64,000 nucleotides of DNA, from positions 28,723,898-28,787,897 of the forward strand of contig CM057159.1 of the NCBI GenBank assembly GCA_029962745.1. The letters run 5' to 3'. Each line of letters opens with the position of its first letter. Positions within the stretch are counted from its first letter, which is position 1. Below, piece after piece: positions 35,846-48,699 of this stretch. Made by a program: the position numbers and the translations under genes. The notes under the pieces were generated by a model. That model was not told where the DNA came from and did not search any database. It saw only the letters and a list, made by a program, of their open reading frames with translations. The stretch is from Echinometra lucunter. Its lineage: Eukaryota > Echinodermata > Echinoidea > Camarodonta > Echinometridae.

Positions 35846-36345
35846 NNNNNNNNNNNNNNNNNNNNNNNNNNNNNNNNNNNNNNNNNNNNNNNNNNNNNNN
35901 NNNNNNNNNNNNNNNNNNNNNNNNNNNNNNNNNNNNNNNNNNNNNNNNNNNNNNNNNNNNNNNNNNNNNNNNNNNNNNNNNNNNNNNNNNNNNNNNNNNN
36001 NNNNNNNNNNNNNNNNNNNNNNNNNNNNNNNNNNNNNNNNNNNNNNNNNNNNNNNNNNNNNNNNNNNNNNNNNNNNNNNNNNNNNNNNNNNNNNNNNNNN
36101 NNNNNNNNNNNNNNNNNNNNNNNNNNNNNNNNNNNNNNNNNNNNNNNNNNNNNNNNNNNNNNNNNNNNNNNNNNNNNNNNNNNNNNNNNNNNNNNNNNNN
36201 NNNNNNNNNNNNNNNNNNNNNNNNNNNNNNNNNNNNNNNNNNNNNNNNNNNNNNNNNNNNNNNNNNNNNNNNNNNNNNNNNNNNNNNNNNNNNNNNNNNN
36301 NNNNNNNNNNNNNNNNNNNNNNNNNNNNNNNNNNNNNNNNNNNNN
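35846..36345. other. Assembly gap, 500 N
   Basis: Exactly 500 N, between copy B and copy C. Confidence 1.
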
Positions 36346-37135
36346 CGTGGACTCCATGTGGACCACACGTGGAACCCCCCCCCCCCCAAAGATCATGACC
36401 CTCATGGGGTAATTAGCCCTCCAGGCCACTATTCTCTCCTCAAGCAGTCCAAATGGAACGCATTCGGGGCCCATGAGCGCCGGTCTTGGCATGTCTGGTG
36501 GGTTCTAGTCCTATATAAATGTGGAAAGGCCCATCTGGGTGCATAATTACGGTTTTCAGTGGGGTAAATGGGCCATGGTTGCCCACGATAAACAAATATA
36601 GGCCCCAGATAATTTGCTAGCTGGGTATGAAAGAAGAACCCCTTACAATGCACTTTGATTTAGGATTTATTCCTAGCGTCAGAGCTAAGTGCCCCTACAT
36701 TTTTATGGAATTTATTGCTTTTCAGGTCAACGCTTCCATGTCTCGAATTTCCTAATGCATCGAGGAGTAGGTATCAAGCATAATTGGAAACCTCGGTCCC
36801 TTGTTTGAGGGCTTCTAAAAACGATAACAGGACCAGGTAGAGGCATGCAAGGCAGTCAGAAACACTCCAGATTCAGAGATGTGATTGGTTGAAATTGATC
36901 GCAACTGAATATCGCACTATTTCGCAGCTATGTACTCAAAAGATAGGAGTTACCGTCGAATTCAAGTTGCGATCAACATGATCAAGCTGAATCATGGAGA
37001 GCTCATTATAAAACAGACCCATAAACACCCCCCCCCCCCCCCCCCCCCCCCCACCACCACCTCCGTCAGGGAAGGATCCTTCCCCATGTCTTTCAATGAA
37101 ATTTCTGGCTAAACCAGGAAAATCTTAGAACGTAC

Positions 37136-37282
37136 TTCTTCAGTTGAAGCATCAAATGGAACTTGTTGGTTGCCTGAGACACCGATAGCCGTAATAGATC
37201 TCTTTGATCGTTCTCCTGTAAAGTACACTTGCAGAGGATCACAGTGCGCTCTCATTGGTTTTTGAGGATCCATCTCTTGTAT
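37136..37282 (-). CDS. PDZ2 exon (copy C)
   Basis: 49 codons, same product and splice sites as 24621-24767. The next exon downstream is missing from this copy because it starts at 36346; the stop-containing exon exists only in A and B. Confidence 0.78.
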
Positions 37283-38310
37283 CTGAGATATACAAGAAAG
37301 TGTCTTATTAGGCAATACGTAAATCCACAAAAGTACGCACCATCACTCAACTGAAGTATTTTTTTTTTAAATAATGGTACAAATTAATATCCTGCATGGA
37401 ATAGCAGCCCCACAAGATTCATGCACTAATCGTCCTGGAGCGATGAATCATATTCAGAATAATGGGGGGGGGGGGAGAGAAAAAAGGGAGGTGCGGGATG
37501 GAAGCAAATATATATTAATCGTAGTTTAACGTACCTCTTAACTACATACACATGAAAGTAATATGTATCATATCACATGTTATTTTAAAAAATATTAGTT
37601 CTCTGTGAACTCGATAAGTACAAGATATATATAGTTACATTTTCAGGGATTGTTTAATGATAGTATTGCGTATGACCATGACGACAGGTTACAATACCAA
37701 ACCATCTGCAAATCATTCCACTACCATTGATAACCTTGCTTAAAATACTGTTGTGGTCGCAGAGGAAGTCCAGCCTTAATTTTTTTGTTGAAATGAATAA
37801 AACAAACAAACTGAGAAGAGGAAAGAGAGTTTGAGGAGGATATCTGGGAGAAGGCTTTGCTATCATTAAAAATAAGGAACTTATCATATAACGTTGTGAA
37901 TAAACATTTAACTTAAAAAGTTAGTGAACATTGTATACTGGTGCATTCATGAACAATTTCCCCTTGAATCCTTCGTGCAAAGGCATAACTAAAACGGATT
38001 CCTGGGGAAGGAAAACTGATCTTGAATATTACCTCACTGGCCTCAGGTGAATACACGGAAGTTTAGTGATATAACCAAGGAATCCTTGGTATAACAGCCT
38101 CATGTCCCCGTTCTGAACTTGTCTTCTATATAACAGGATGTTATGATATGTCAAAATAATTCCTGTTTGTAGAAATTGTCTTGTTATAATTTTGTTCAAT
38201 TTCCCCCAACCGATATTTTTTTTGAAAATCATTGTTAATACTTTTGTCTTAATCTATGTTGAGCAAGACGAATCCTGTTAAGTGCTGAAATCGAAAATGC
38301 ATGACAGAGA

Positions 38311-38492
38311 GGTGCCGTAGTCGAGTGGTTTAAGGCGCTTGACTGGAGACGCGAAGGTCCGGGGTCCGATCCCCGGCACGGCACTTATGCCCTTCAGCAA
38401 GGCATTTTATTTGCATTGCTCTTTTCTCGTATATCAGCAAAATGAAATGTTGCAGGCATATTGATACCGGCGTGTGCACGTGTTAGAAAAAA
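38311..38492 (+). mobile_element. SINE (copy C)
   Basis: Counterpart of 14421-14602. Confidence 0.85.
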
Positions 38493-38500
38493 GATCTCAC

Positions 38501-38596
38501 CTCACTCCCCTTGAGCTCGATCCCTAGGTCTTCAAAAGAAGTGACGGGAACAGCAACCACTGTTCCAAGGGGACTGCGTTCCAGTACAAGTGTGAC
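38501..38596 (-). CDS. Exon bridging PDZ1 and PDZ2 (copy C)
   Basis: 32 codons, same as 14610-14705. Acceptor CTCTTTTCAACAG, donor GTGAGA. Confidence 0.8.
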
Positions 38597-39645
38597 CTGT
38601 TGAAAAGAGTGGGATGTTCATTGACCTTATGATCCGGGTGTTCAACATAAAGGTCACTGTCTTCTGGTCATGTATTTTGATTTTGGAAGAAACTGGCTCC
38701 CAGATATTGCTTACAGTTGATAACCTAATACATAAAACTGATGTCTATGTTCGAAATCATCAGAAGATAAGATATTGACTAAAACTGGCAAACAAGCATG
38801 TGCACTATACACAAAAATGACTATTAGTATATGGGAATACATACAAAATTAGTGTTTTTGGCCCTAATACCTCAGATATTTCTGGCCTTTTACGAATAAG
38901 GAGGCATCTGAAGAGCAGTCCTTTCCAGGGGACACTTATTCTTCCTTACTTACATGAAAGAATAGCAAGCCTCATAAACTATTTGTTTTATACCTTCCCA
39001 GAATTTGACTTCCCTATTCCTTAGTCATCTATTCATGGTTTTAATATATCGTGTTAAACAGTCAACACAGTTAACAAATGCAACCTTATGAAGATTACAA
39101 ATTGCAATAAAACACGGCTGTCTAATAAATGATCTAGATACCGTAGAGACAATGGGTAATTTAAAAGAACCCCCCCCCCCCCCTCCCCAGAGAATCCATA
39201 CAGAGAAGTCATTTCACAGAGTTATGAATGATGATCGACATTTAATATCAGCAACTTGATCAATCATATTTTGTCAAGAGGTTAAACAGGTTATGACTCA
39301 TTACGATTGACAATTCAACAAAGAAATTTGTTGGAATAGTTAATAGTATTTGTATGAAACGTTTGAGATGTAGGATAAAAAATCCAGTACTTCCATGAGC
39401 TTATCTCTGTAGTTTCTCGTAGCCGTACATAAATACTTGAATGCCCTTTCTTAATATTTCTTTATTTGTAATTGTTGTAATTTTCTTGTTATTCTGTATT
39501 GTTCTTTTATTTTAAATTGAAATATCGAATAAATAATAAATTAATTAGTTAATGTTACAAATAAAATCAATATCCTGAATCCTCAGAGGGATACATCCTT
39601 TATAGTTGACTACAGCAGTGTTTCATTTTGAAATTTGTAACTTAC

Positions 39646-39819
39646 TTCTTTAATGGCAGTGGTGAGGATGAAATCGCGGGCGTTGTTGACATTGTTGACT
39701 ATTTGCCTATTCACCTGACGAATACAGTCTCCCGTGAATAGTGGAATAGACTCACATGGATTGCCAAGATGATCCCATCCTACGACACTGTGCATGGCAC
39801 CAAAAAGAGATTCAAATCG
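39646..39819 (-). CDS. PDZ1 exon (copy C)
   Basis: 58 codons, same product as 15759-15932. GTAAGT donor. Confidence 0.78.
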
Positions 39820-40125
39820 CTGTGTTTTTTTTTTAATGGTTAAAGAAAAACATATCCCCTGATTAACCTCCATGATCCTCCCCTGACCCCCTCCCTCCTC
39901 CTCCGTAGGTGTTAGTTTCGGTGTTATTAATAATCTGATAGCTCTCATGCATGTTCCACTGTCTTGATTGTGGGATGTAGGTATGACAACCGACCCGTGC
40001 CGTGATATAGAACCCCATCGTGCGACCCTAAATATGCAATGAATGCCCCCATTTCATTGTGTTTTGTGGCTTTTTGGACACCCCTCCCCCAAAAAGTAAA
40101 AGCGTTACTTAACACGACGTACATG

Positions 40126-40158
<33 letters not shown>

Positions 40159-40572
40159 ATGTAGACAGTAATAACTTCAAAAAGAGTCGAAGGTACGCCA
40201 TGTGTAAATCCAACATTAGCTTTTAATATTGTCACTGACTTAGAACGGCAATGCCTTAACCTCTAGACTACAGAGGCGGGCCAGCAGTGAGGCGTGACCG
40301 AATCCAATTGACCGACAGACAGATTTCACATGTATTTATTTCCATGAGAGTTGCCAAAGCTGTTGTATATGTTACCTGATCACAAAATGTTAATTATTCC
40401 AACATATACATGTACATGTATCCAAAAAAGCATTCGGTCGGATCCAAATGAGGTGTGCGGCAGGTCATTGTTCGAAACTCATCTGCCACCAACAAAGGAA
40501 TTAATTAGTGAGGGTTGAAGGTTTGTCAATCTGTCGGTTAAGCGAATTTGAAGTCGCCGAAACCACTGGCCT

Positions 40573-40643
40573 GTCTCCGTTGTCTAGTGCTTAAGGCATT
40601 GGCGTTCATAGCCAAAGGCCCGGGTTCGATTCCCGGCGGGGAC
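40573..40643 (+). tRNA. tRNA-like gene, anticodon UCA (copy C)
   Basis: Identical cloverleaf to 16682-16752, with the same T-run terminator. Confidence 0.6.
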
Positions 40644-40801
40644 ATTTTTTCAACCTTTGCAAAATTTCTAAAATGGTAGGACAGCTCTGGGGAACTTTGA
40701 TTCATGCTACGCTATTATTCTCTCAATTGTCTCGCATGTATTTATTCCATGAGAGTTGCCAAAGCTGTTGTATATGTTACCTGATCAATGTATATATATA
40801 T

Positions 40802-41316
40802 ATAATAAGTTCAAGTTACACAGTTGACGTGTGGTTCATCATGAGATGCGATCTTCAGGCAACTAATAAAGCATCAATACCATGATTTGAACAATTCACT
40901 GAAAAAGCGCTGTGGCGCCACACTGTTTCGTCTTCACACATGGTGGGACTTTGTTTCATCACATGCTAATGACGCATTAACGCGTCAACTCTCAATAAGA
41001 GAGCATATTGTCAAAACTTGCGCATGCAATCTCATGGCAACAATTTTTGCGCTAACTTTTTAGAAATTTGATTGGTGCGCATTTTTTGTGTATGTAGGCA
41101 TCAAAAAAAGTGTGTCCTGCCTCGGCGACATTTTTTTGTCGCCCTATACCCCTTAGGCTTGTACACAAAAAAGTGTGGTGACACAGCGTGTTACCACACT
41201 GTCGCATCATGTGTGAAAGCACCTTTAGTTGCCTGAAGATGGTGCGTGAAACTCTGAGTAGCGATTTAATAAAGTACAGATGAACCACACGTCAACTGTG
41301 TAACTTGAACTTATTA
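40802..41316. mobile_element. Intronic MITE (copy C)
   Basis: Counterpart of 16912-17422. Confidence 0.75.
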
Positions 41317-41384
41317 TTTTTTTTAATGCTCTGCCTCATCACGGACATCGAGCACTCTTAAATTTATAAGGATAGCATTCACCA

Positions 41385-41424
<40 letters not shown>

Positions 41425-41554
41425 CATCTTTTTGTCACACCGTGGGCACTGACGAAGAGTGTGACTTCGCCTTTCTTTTTTGAGAGCTAAGCTCCGTTTT
41501 CTTTTAAAATCTATGATTTTATTTTTTAATGGCATTCTACTACCAACTCTGATT

Positions 41555-41629
<75 letters not shown>

Positions 41630-41718
41630 TTCTTAACAAGAGCGCATGCTTATAGACATCACTGACTGAATTTAAATAGTGACATAAAGAACAAAAGAAA
41701 AGGTGCAGGTGCACTTAC

Positions 41719-41820
41719 TAAACTTTCCCATTAAAGTCTGCAAGCTTTAGCTTTCCTTCTAGGTCTGTTTTCATGAACTCTTTGATGACTGATTGTTGAT
41801 CCCGCTCCTTCCAAAGTGTT
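41719..41820 (-). CDS. Exon TLWKERDQQSVIKEFMK (copy C, intact)
   Basis: 102 bases. It takes 2 bases from the upstream exon at 42230-42357 and restores a Leu codon at the junction. The product goes TLWKERDQQSVIKEFMK, then LEGKLKLADFNGKV. The acceptor is CTTTTTGAACAG. The GTAAGT donor leaves 2 bases over, which does not fit the phase-0 start of the PDZ1 exon. An unseen exon of length 1 modulo 3 is therefore expected between 39820 and 41718, or a weaker donor (GTTTAG, 5 bases earlier in the exon) is used. No domain recognised. Confidence 0.75.
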
Positions 41821-41918
41821 CTGTTCAAAAAGTTGAAGTTTGTATTAAAAAGAGAAAAACTGTACATTGCAACTTTCATTATTGCCCGAACCGGTGACCC
41901 TTTTAATAATTGATAATC

Positions 41919-41958
<40 letters not shown>

Positions 41959-42229
41959 CAATAATGATAATAATAATAATGATAATAATAATTAATATCA
42001 ATAACAATAACAATATTGGGAAGTGACAAACTGTAGAAAAGTGTCCTCCGAAAGTACACTACGACCACTGACAGCACCCTTCAAAAAAAGTCAAGATGTT
42101 TGACATTTTAATGTTATGTTTGGGCGTTTTCCTTCGGATATTCATCCTGTTTGTTTTGCTATCAAAATATTGGAAGGACGTGCACATTTTCCTGTATCAA
42201 AAAAAAAAAAATTAACACCTTTCCCTTAC

Positions 42230-42357
42230 AGTATTTTTTTCTCGTTTCCGTATGGGACATATGAAGGTTTCAGTATCTCCTTGACTAAAACGTGCGTTTT
42301 AAAGGGATCCGATAACTTTGGTGTAGGCTTGATTTCATAAACTATTGAATTTCGAGT
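42230..42357 (-). CDS. Exon TRNSIVYEIKPTP (copy C)
   Basis: 128 bases, identical to 18341-18468. Joins in phase to 41719-41820. Confidence 0.78.
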
Positions 42358-43092
42358 CTGTGTTGTGTAAAGATGTTCACAAGGATAAATAAAAAGCCAG
42401 GAATATAAAGGTTTTGAGATATAATATCTTATTATCAAGGTATCTATTACTAAATTCAGCCATTTGCAAAATCAACTTTTACCTAACACTGCAGTCTATG
42501 GGGTAAAAAATGTTTGGCATTTCTGAAGCACATGATGATGATGCTTGTGAAGTGCATTTTTCATGGCCTCGTGATTATCTACACAATATTACATACACTG
42601 ATAGCATATAGGGCCGTATAGCTCATATTTTTATAAGTTACTCAGTGGCTTTTAATGAAGTGGCGTTACTACAAACAAGGGTAAAGAGGCACGTGTCCCC
42701 CCCCCCCCCCATCAATTGGTGAAAAATGGGATAGGGAAGAAAAAAGCAATAAAGGGGAAGGGGAATTCAACATGACACATAAATGACAATCATCTATAAC
42801 TTGACAGCCTAGTTCATGCACGTATACTACATTAACAGAAAGACCGATGCGCCATTCATGGCTGCACAAATACCACGCAAGCAAAGCAGACTATGTTTAT
42901 TACTATGCTTATTATTATTTTTTTATCTATTTATTTGAATAGACACCTTATATATTTCTTTAATTAAAAATCAACTTCATTTCTTTGAACTGTTTATTAC
43001 AGAAGTTATGAGAAGTGTATATATGTAAAGATTTGTTGAGATAGGTGACGAAAAGAAACTTTTGACTCCAAGTGTGAGAGTGAGGTTTACAC

Positions 43093-43117
43093 ATTGTGAA
43101 GTTCAGTGACGGTAGTT
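43093..43117 (-). CDS. Possible 25-bp micro-exon
   Basis: Acceptor GATATTTTGCAG. The bases read on from the 2-base remainder of 43414-43580 as RTTVTELHN and end in phase at a GTGTAA donor, which fits the next exon. Copy B has a different donor junction. Phase fits, but so short an exon is weak evidence. Confidence 0.35.
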
Positions 43118-43413
43118 CTGCAAAATATCCTCAGTCAACATACTTGAAATAGTACTTTTCTTAATACTTATCAAGATTTTCGCTCTATTTTTTTTTTTTT
43201 TTTTTTTGGGGGGGGGGGGGGGGTTCAAGGCCACAAATCTGTTTTTATCAGTAATTAATTCAGAACAAAACGATTGCCATTATGCATTGCTGCTGAAATT
43301 CCAGAGCACTTCCTTTTTAACCTAAAGTCATGACGCTGGCAGGCAAAAGGCTTTCGAAGAAGTACGGGTGCAATGCGCAATGATAATATTGTGTTCTGAG
43401 TTTAAGAAATCAC

Positions 43414-43580
43414 CTTAAGTCAGTTGGCGCACTGAGTGAGCATAGATCATAAGACTTCAGAGAACCAGGTGGTGATGGGTCTTCATCTTCCGTCTTGTTG
43501 TTGGTGTTGTTTTGAGTGTCATCTTGTTCCTTGTCGTTAAAACTGTGCAAGCTCTCTCCACATCCACTGCTTTCCTCTGC
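43414..43580 (-). CDS. Acidic linker exon (copy C)
   Basis: 167 bases, phase 0 in and 2 bases out. Acceptor ATTCCCTTTACAG, donor GTGATT. The product begins AEESSGCGESLHSFNDKEQD, is rich in Asn, Asp, Glu and Ser, and ends SYDLCSLSAPTDL. This looks like a disordered linker and not a folded domain. Only this frame is open, and it joins in phase to 44327-44483. Confidence 0.75.
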
Positions 43581-44326
43581 CTGTAAAGGGAATCATGACG
43601 TATGAGAAATACGTTCATGTTCACATTATTAGAGATCTATAGAACGCCTATACGTGACGTCTCCTGTCAAAGTTCTAGGAGCGGAAGGAACTAACCAATA
43701 CAATTATTGTTGAACCGGCAAGCATGCAAAATCGATACTGATTTAACTGTCAAGAACGCGAAAACTGCATTCACACATTACATGTATAGTATCAATTTGA
43801 TTTTAGCCTATTACAGTATAAAAGAAATAGGTGATATAGATTACAACGAAAGATTAAAACAACTCCCCTTTGGACTATCATCCCAATAAATTATAAATAA
43901 AAAATATTTTAAAAACCTCACTGGAACCAATATTTTCACAAACAAATACCATAGCATAATTTAGCCTACCCTAAGGCCTGGGCCCTAAGGGCAATCCCCT
44001 CATTAAAATTATCCCAAGGGCAATCTCCCCATTGACATTCCCTATTTTTGTGATCCCTAGATGGTTTGGTTTGAATAATTTGGTTTGTTATTTCAAGGAA
44101 ATAAGTTGTCCGGGCGGGATATTTAAACAGATTATATCTATAGAGACGGGAGGGGCCTTGACCAGATATGATCTTAATTAACAATTAAGAACAAGAAGAA
44201 GAAAAAAAGGCTCCGAGACTATGATCCCCCCCCTTTCCGCCCTGTTGAGACACAGATGTGAGAAGGGGCCACTTAAAAAAAAAAAAAAACGGAGCAATAA
44301 TTCAGTTTGCATTTTTTATTTTTTAC

Positions 44327-44483
44327 CTTGAATCCGCCCGAAGTGCTGTATTCAGACTGAGCACGCTTTCGTCGAGTTTCTGCAGAGGACTGGGATGACG
44401 GGTGATAACTAACAGCCCGTTTGATGTTGCACGTCGATTGGCGTGTTATCTTACACAGTATTTCCTCCCATTCGTCACCATCC
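44327..44483 (-). CDS. Ser/Arg linker exon (copy C)
   Basis: 157 bases, entering with 1 base that completes the Gln codon begun in 45746-45945, and leaving in phase 0. The product begins DGDEWEEILCKITRQS and ends ETRRKRAQSEYSTSGGFK. DEWEEIL resembles the terminal helix of a PH-like domain, but this is only suggestive. Acceptor GGAATAAAG is weak; donor GTAAAA. The upstream stop codon TAA limits the exon to this acceptor. Confidence 0.72.
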
Positions 44484-45148
44484 CTTTATTCCATTCAAAG
44501 TTAATAAAAGCAATAATAATCATTCATCGGGAATCTTTTTTTTTCTTGAATATAATGTGATGATGAATATTGGATATTCTTATAGCGCTCTTATCTGCCT
44601 ATCAGGAAGATGACCAAGATGATCCCGTCACCCTGCTAACATGGCTTAGCTAGACTACAGATTTCGGTACACACAGCATATACGGAATTCCTTCCTACTG
44701 GTAATCATTAACACTTCCGTGCAGTATAAGGCAAATATGGATTAATTTCTTGCTGAAATATATATTTAAATTATTAACAGAAGTATTGCCTGTTTTTACA
44801 AAGCTGGGCCTGGAAGATCAGAGACTACAGGCTAGGGTACATTCTGATACAACATCAACAAAACATTCAATGGTGGAAGATATGGGACTCCCTTGCCCCA
44901 CCCCCACCCCCTTCTTTGAGGGTATTTGCTAGCCACTTTGACCCCTTCTCCGATCAGGTTCAGGACCATTTTTCTAGGCTTAAGGGTTGAAAAGATTGAT
45001 AGTATTTTCATAAAATCTTTTTTTATTTTTGCCCACTAAATGCATGAAATAGAAACGGAGTATTTGGAAAAATATTATCTTGATAATGGTGATGGCTTCT
45101 AATTTTTTTTTATTTGAATTGGGGTCTTGTATTTCGTAGATACGATCT

Positions 45149-45310
45149 GGGGAGCGTTTCATGAACGGACTTGTCGGATTTTTTATCCGACAAAGTCTGT
45201 TTTATCCGACAGTTGCCATAGTAACGATTCTTCTCAGCCAACCAAAATCAAGGAAAGATGTCAGATCTGACAACTTGTCAGACAACAAAATGTTGATGAA
45301 ACACCCCCCC
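45149..45310. mobile_element. Short MITE (copy C)
   Basis: Counterpart of 32630-32790. Confidence 0.65.
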
Positions 45311-45745
45311 TGAGAATGAGTGGGCCATCTGGGACTGAGACCCAATTAGAACTCTTTAGAGAACCTTATAGGCTAGTAATGGTTCTTTGAAGAGCCTTGA
45401 AAGGTTCCGAATGTGGGACAAGGAAAGATTCTAATGAGTACCATTTTCCCTAAGAGTGAGGAATGTCATTTAATCATTTTAAGGAGCGAATGGTTTATTC
45501 CATGATACCCAGGTGGAAGCATTTTGTTCAAAATTTAGACTCTATTCATGAAGAACCTCTATTACCATAACCACTTTGGGAGTATTCTAAACCGTAAGGG
45601 AAAGGGATCTCTCCATGTCTAAAGATCTGTTGATATTTGGGGCAAATAGTGTTTACGAACTGTATATACTGGTGTTATACTTCATCTTGTGTCTTTTAAA
45701 AAAATATTACCAAATAATATGGTTCTCATGTGAGATAATACTTAC

Positions 45746-45945
45746 TGTGATTTTGGAATCATGAGAAATATGTGAAATTTGTCCTCTTGCGTTCCACATT
45801 CAAGACAGAACCACCTCCTGTCGTGTTGATTTCGATCGTACCTCATGATCTTGGAATAAGCGGCAACTGTTGCAACGCCCTCTTTGCTGCGTCTTTCCAG
45901 AGTGTCGTTATTTAACTTCCATTGCCCGGGTAAGTTTCCAGTTAG
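45746..45945 (-). CDS. Exon LTGNLPGQWK...RRWFCLECG (copy C)
   Basis: 200 bases, phase 0 in and 2 bases out, with a GTAAGT donor and acceptor ACCACTGTAACAG. The product includes LTGNLPGQWKLNNDTL, then AAYSKIMRYDRNQ, then RRWFCLECGTQEDKFHIFLM. RRWFCLE recalls a PH-domain strand and there is a CxxC-like spacing (CLEC). The distance to the following Trp helix on the next exon is too short for a standard PH domain. I do not assign a function. It joins in phase on both sides. Confidence 0.78.
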
Positions 45946-46855
45946 CTGTTACAGTGGTAATACAAATAGCAGAAAGAATTACAAAATTGTGGACATTTCA
46001 TATCGATAAGCAGGGTTTTCGTAAGAGTTTAGTGAAAAAGGGGGCTATGCCCGAGTTCTTTTTTTTTTTTTTTTTTTTTTTACAGAGACACGGTTTTAAA
46101 GCACATTTGTCAGTTACAAACTTTGAGGCGCGTTTCAAAATACTGCTTCGCGTGGAGAAGAGAGCTGCTATGAACAGAGTACCGTAAAGAATGTGTTAAA
46201 CGATATTTTAAAACGCTGATTTCTGGCTTTGCAACTGAGCTCTAAACACAATCTTTTCATGACGCGTGACACCCTTCGAGTCATGATATATACTGAATTT
46301 CAATATTCAACGATTATCTAAAGGATCATTTCAAATATAAAAAATAACAGTATGTGAGGTTGTCTATAACATAACAAGTGCTTTAATTGATTTTCGAACG
46401 AGCCCTCGATATTCACTCCTACACAAATATCACTATATCGTGAATCCCGGAAAGAGGAATTGGAGTGAAAGTTCACTCTGTTCTTTTTTAAGAATATGAT
46501 TTTTTTCTCGGGCGAAATAGGCAAATATCCCTTCTCCTCCTCTGGGGAAGGGGGAGGGGAGAGGCAAGCCTCACTATTTTTTCTCACAATGGGGGAAATT
46601 TCATCCAAATTAAATGGCTTCTTATGTCGGAGGAGGGGGGGGGGGGGGGGGCTCGGAGGCTAAATAGCAGTTCTCTCTCGAGGAAGAATTTGCCCACACA
46701 TCTAAACATTTTAAAGTTTTTAGGGGAAACTAGCAAGCTATTATTGAAGGGGGGGGGCTGACCCCAAAAGTTGAGCAGGCAAGCTGGCCATCAACAGCAG
46801 TGCCCGGGCTCGATTGCGTTGTGCCTCTCTGAGTCACTACAATGCTCTTTCTTAA

Positions 46856-46940
46856 CCCGTTGAGCCCTATGCCCGAGATAACTCGGGCTAGGGTCTATGA
46901 GAAATATGTATTATACTGAAATCAAATCGTGTTCAATGGG
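46856..46940. mobile_element. 85-bp piggyBac-like micro-MITE (copy C)
   Basis: Counterpart of 34312-34396, flanked by TTAA on both sides. The right end carries one change (AATGGG for AACGGG). Confidence 0.75.
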
Positions 46941-48699
46941 TTAAAAGTCCAATATAGTTTGATATGCAGACGTCAACTTTGTTGTCTGTACGTTTCCCGA
47001 TTTCTAGTTATAATTTATTTATTGGCCATATTTGTGATTTTCTTAACAAATTTCTTCTCGCACCTACTAGAATACAAACCCAAGATTTGTATTTCATGTA
47101 CTGTGGCATTGGTAATTGCTACAAAGGCTATGAACTTTTGATGACAATATCTGATAACGATCCATTACAAAAACATGAATGTGGAAGCATACTGTTACCC
47201 AGTGACATGCTTTACACTGCAGAGTAGGATCAAGACATTGCAAAGTAATCACTGAAAATATGTTCATATTATTCTACAGACCTTTTAGACCAGGTAATTG
47301 ACCCAAACATACCATCTTTTGAATACTGAAGTATGAAGTGCTTTCGTTCATTTGGAATAATAACTCCAAAGTGACGGAAGTGAATTAAGAATATTTTACC
47401 TACTTCAAAAATGGTTGGCGCCTGGCCCTACTGGAATATTGATCAGGGGTAGCCTTTTGACAAGACCTCCCGACTCAGGTTATTTTCAGTGGCTGAGACG
47501 AGACTAGCCAGCGACGAAGAGAGATAGAGATACTCCGAGTGAACGCGCGATCGAGCGAGCTTTCGCGATTAGTCTCATTTTAGTCGCTCGCCGTCTTATA
47601 TATAAATCACATCAGAGTCTACACGGGGGCATGGAGTCTTGGCTAAAGGCTAGATCAGGGGCAGATCCACTTCCGAATGGTATAAAGCCGACCAGGGATA
47701 TCTTCTCATGCCATGGAAGTAGGAAGTAGTCGAATTTTTTATATGAACTAAAATGGTAATGTTCTTTCTAATCCAGTCCAGTCCAATCCGAAAGGTATTT
47801 AATAGAGAGCCTTTTCCTCGCGGTTACACATACCATTGCACATGTTTCTGCCACTACAACAATAATCATCACTTCACATTTCAATATTTAAAAAAAACCA
47901 AGGAAAACATTCAGTATGTAAATTTTAGATCAATTGGCCCTTTTGCCATGTATGCCAATTATAAACTGACCCATGAGTACTCCCCCTAAAAAGAACTCCC
48001 TATGCCCAGTCAGTCCCTGTTGCCTTTATTACATGTTGCACTGTTAACAGTGCAAGCAAGTGCATTATTTACAATGAATAGCAAGAATAAATTCGGATTT
48101 CTAATCTTTGATCGCCAATAATTTTCATTTTCCTCACAATGATATTTGGATATGACCATGAGGGTAGTTGAAATTAAGATATCTGGATTAAAAAAAAAGA
48201 AGAAATCAATTAGATTGATTTTCTTTTTTAAAATACCATAGAGAAATACCAGAATACCATAGAGCGATTAACCCTAAAGCACAGCTACAACTACGAGTTT
48301 ATAAAGGTTCTATTAATTCAGTACCGCTGACACCATTTATGAGCGACTGCTTCTTATCGCTTGTCTACTGATTTGTAAAATTGTTCTTTCAAAAGTTAAT
48401 AGTAATACTTCTGTACATAAGAAAAAAAAGTAAACATGACAGTCGACAGAGAAGAATCGAAGAAAATTAAGGAGACTTATGGAAAAGGAAAGAGAGAAAG
48501 AAATAGGTACATCAAATCCCAAATCATTATTGTGAAATTAGTAGTCATTACTCTACATATTGAAAACACCTGGGGGACTAATAAGTCGTAGGTAGTTTCT
48601 AAAAAAAATAAAAAAAAAATATTGTACCTGTACAGGCCTATAAACCATAATATGAAACAACAATGGGATCACAGATTTACATTTGATAAAGGGTAGCCG

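Larger units (their letters stand above)
36346..48376. repeat. Copy C of the triplicated locus
   Basis: Starts inside the composite element (A 12452, B about 23830) and runs through to the end of the region shared with B, then into unique sequence. Substitutions match B up to about 37225 and match A from about 37428. Contains the best-preserved exons. Confidence 0.9.

Noticed and set aside
46060..46190. Plus-strand exon after a T run and CAG
   Set aside because: The frame looks coding (FKAHLSVTNFEARFK), but the same block in copy B has several indels and there is no partner exon in phase on this strand.
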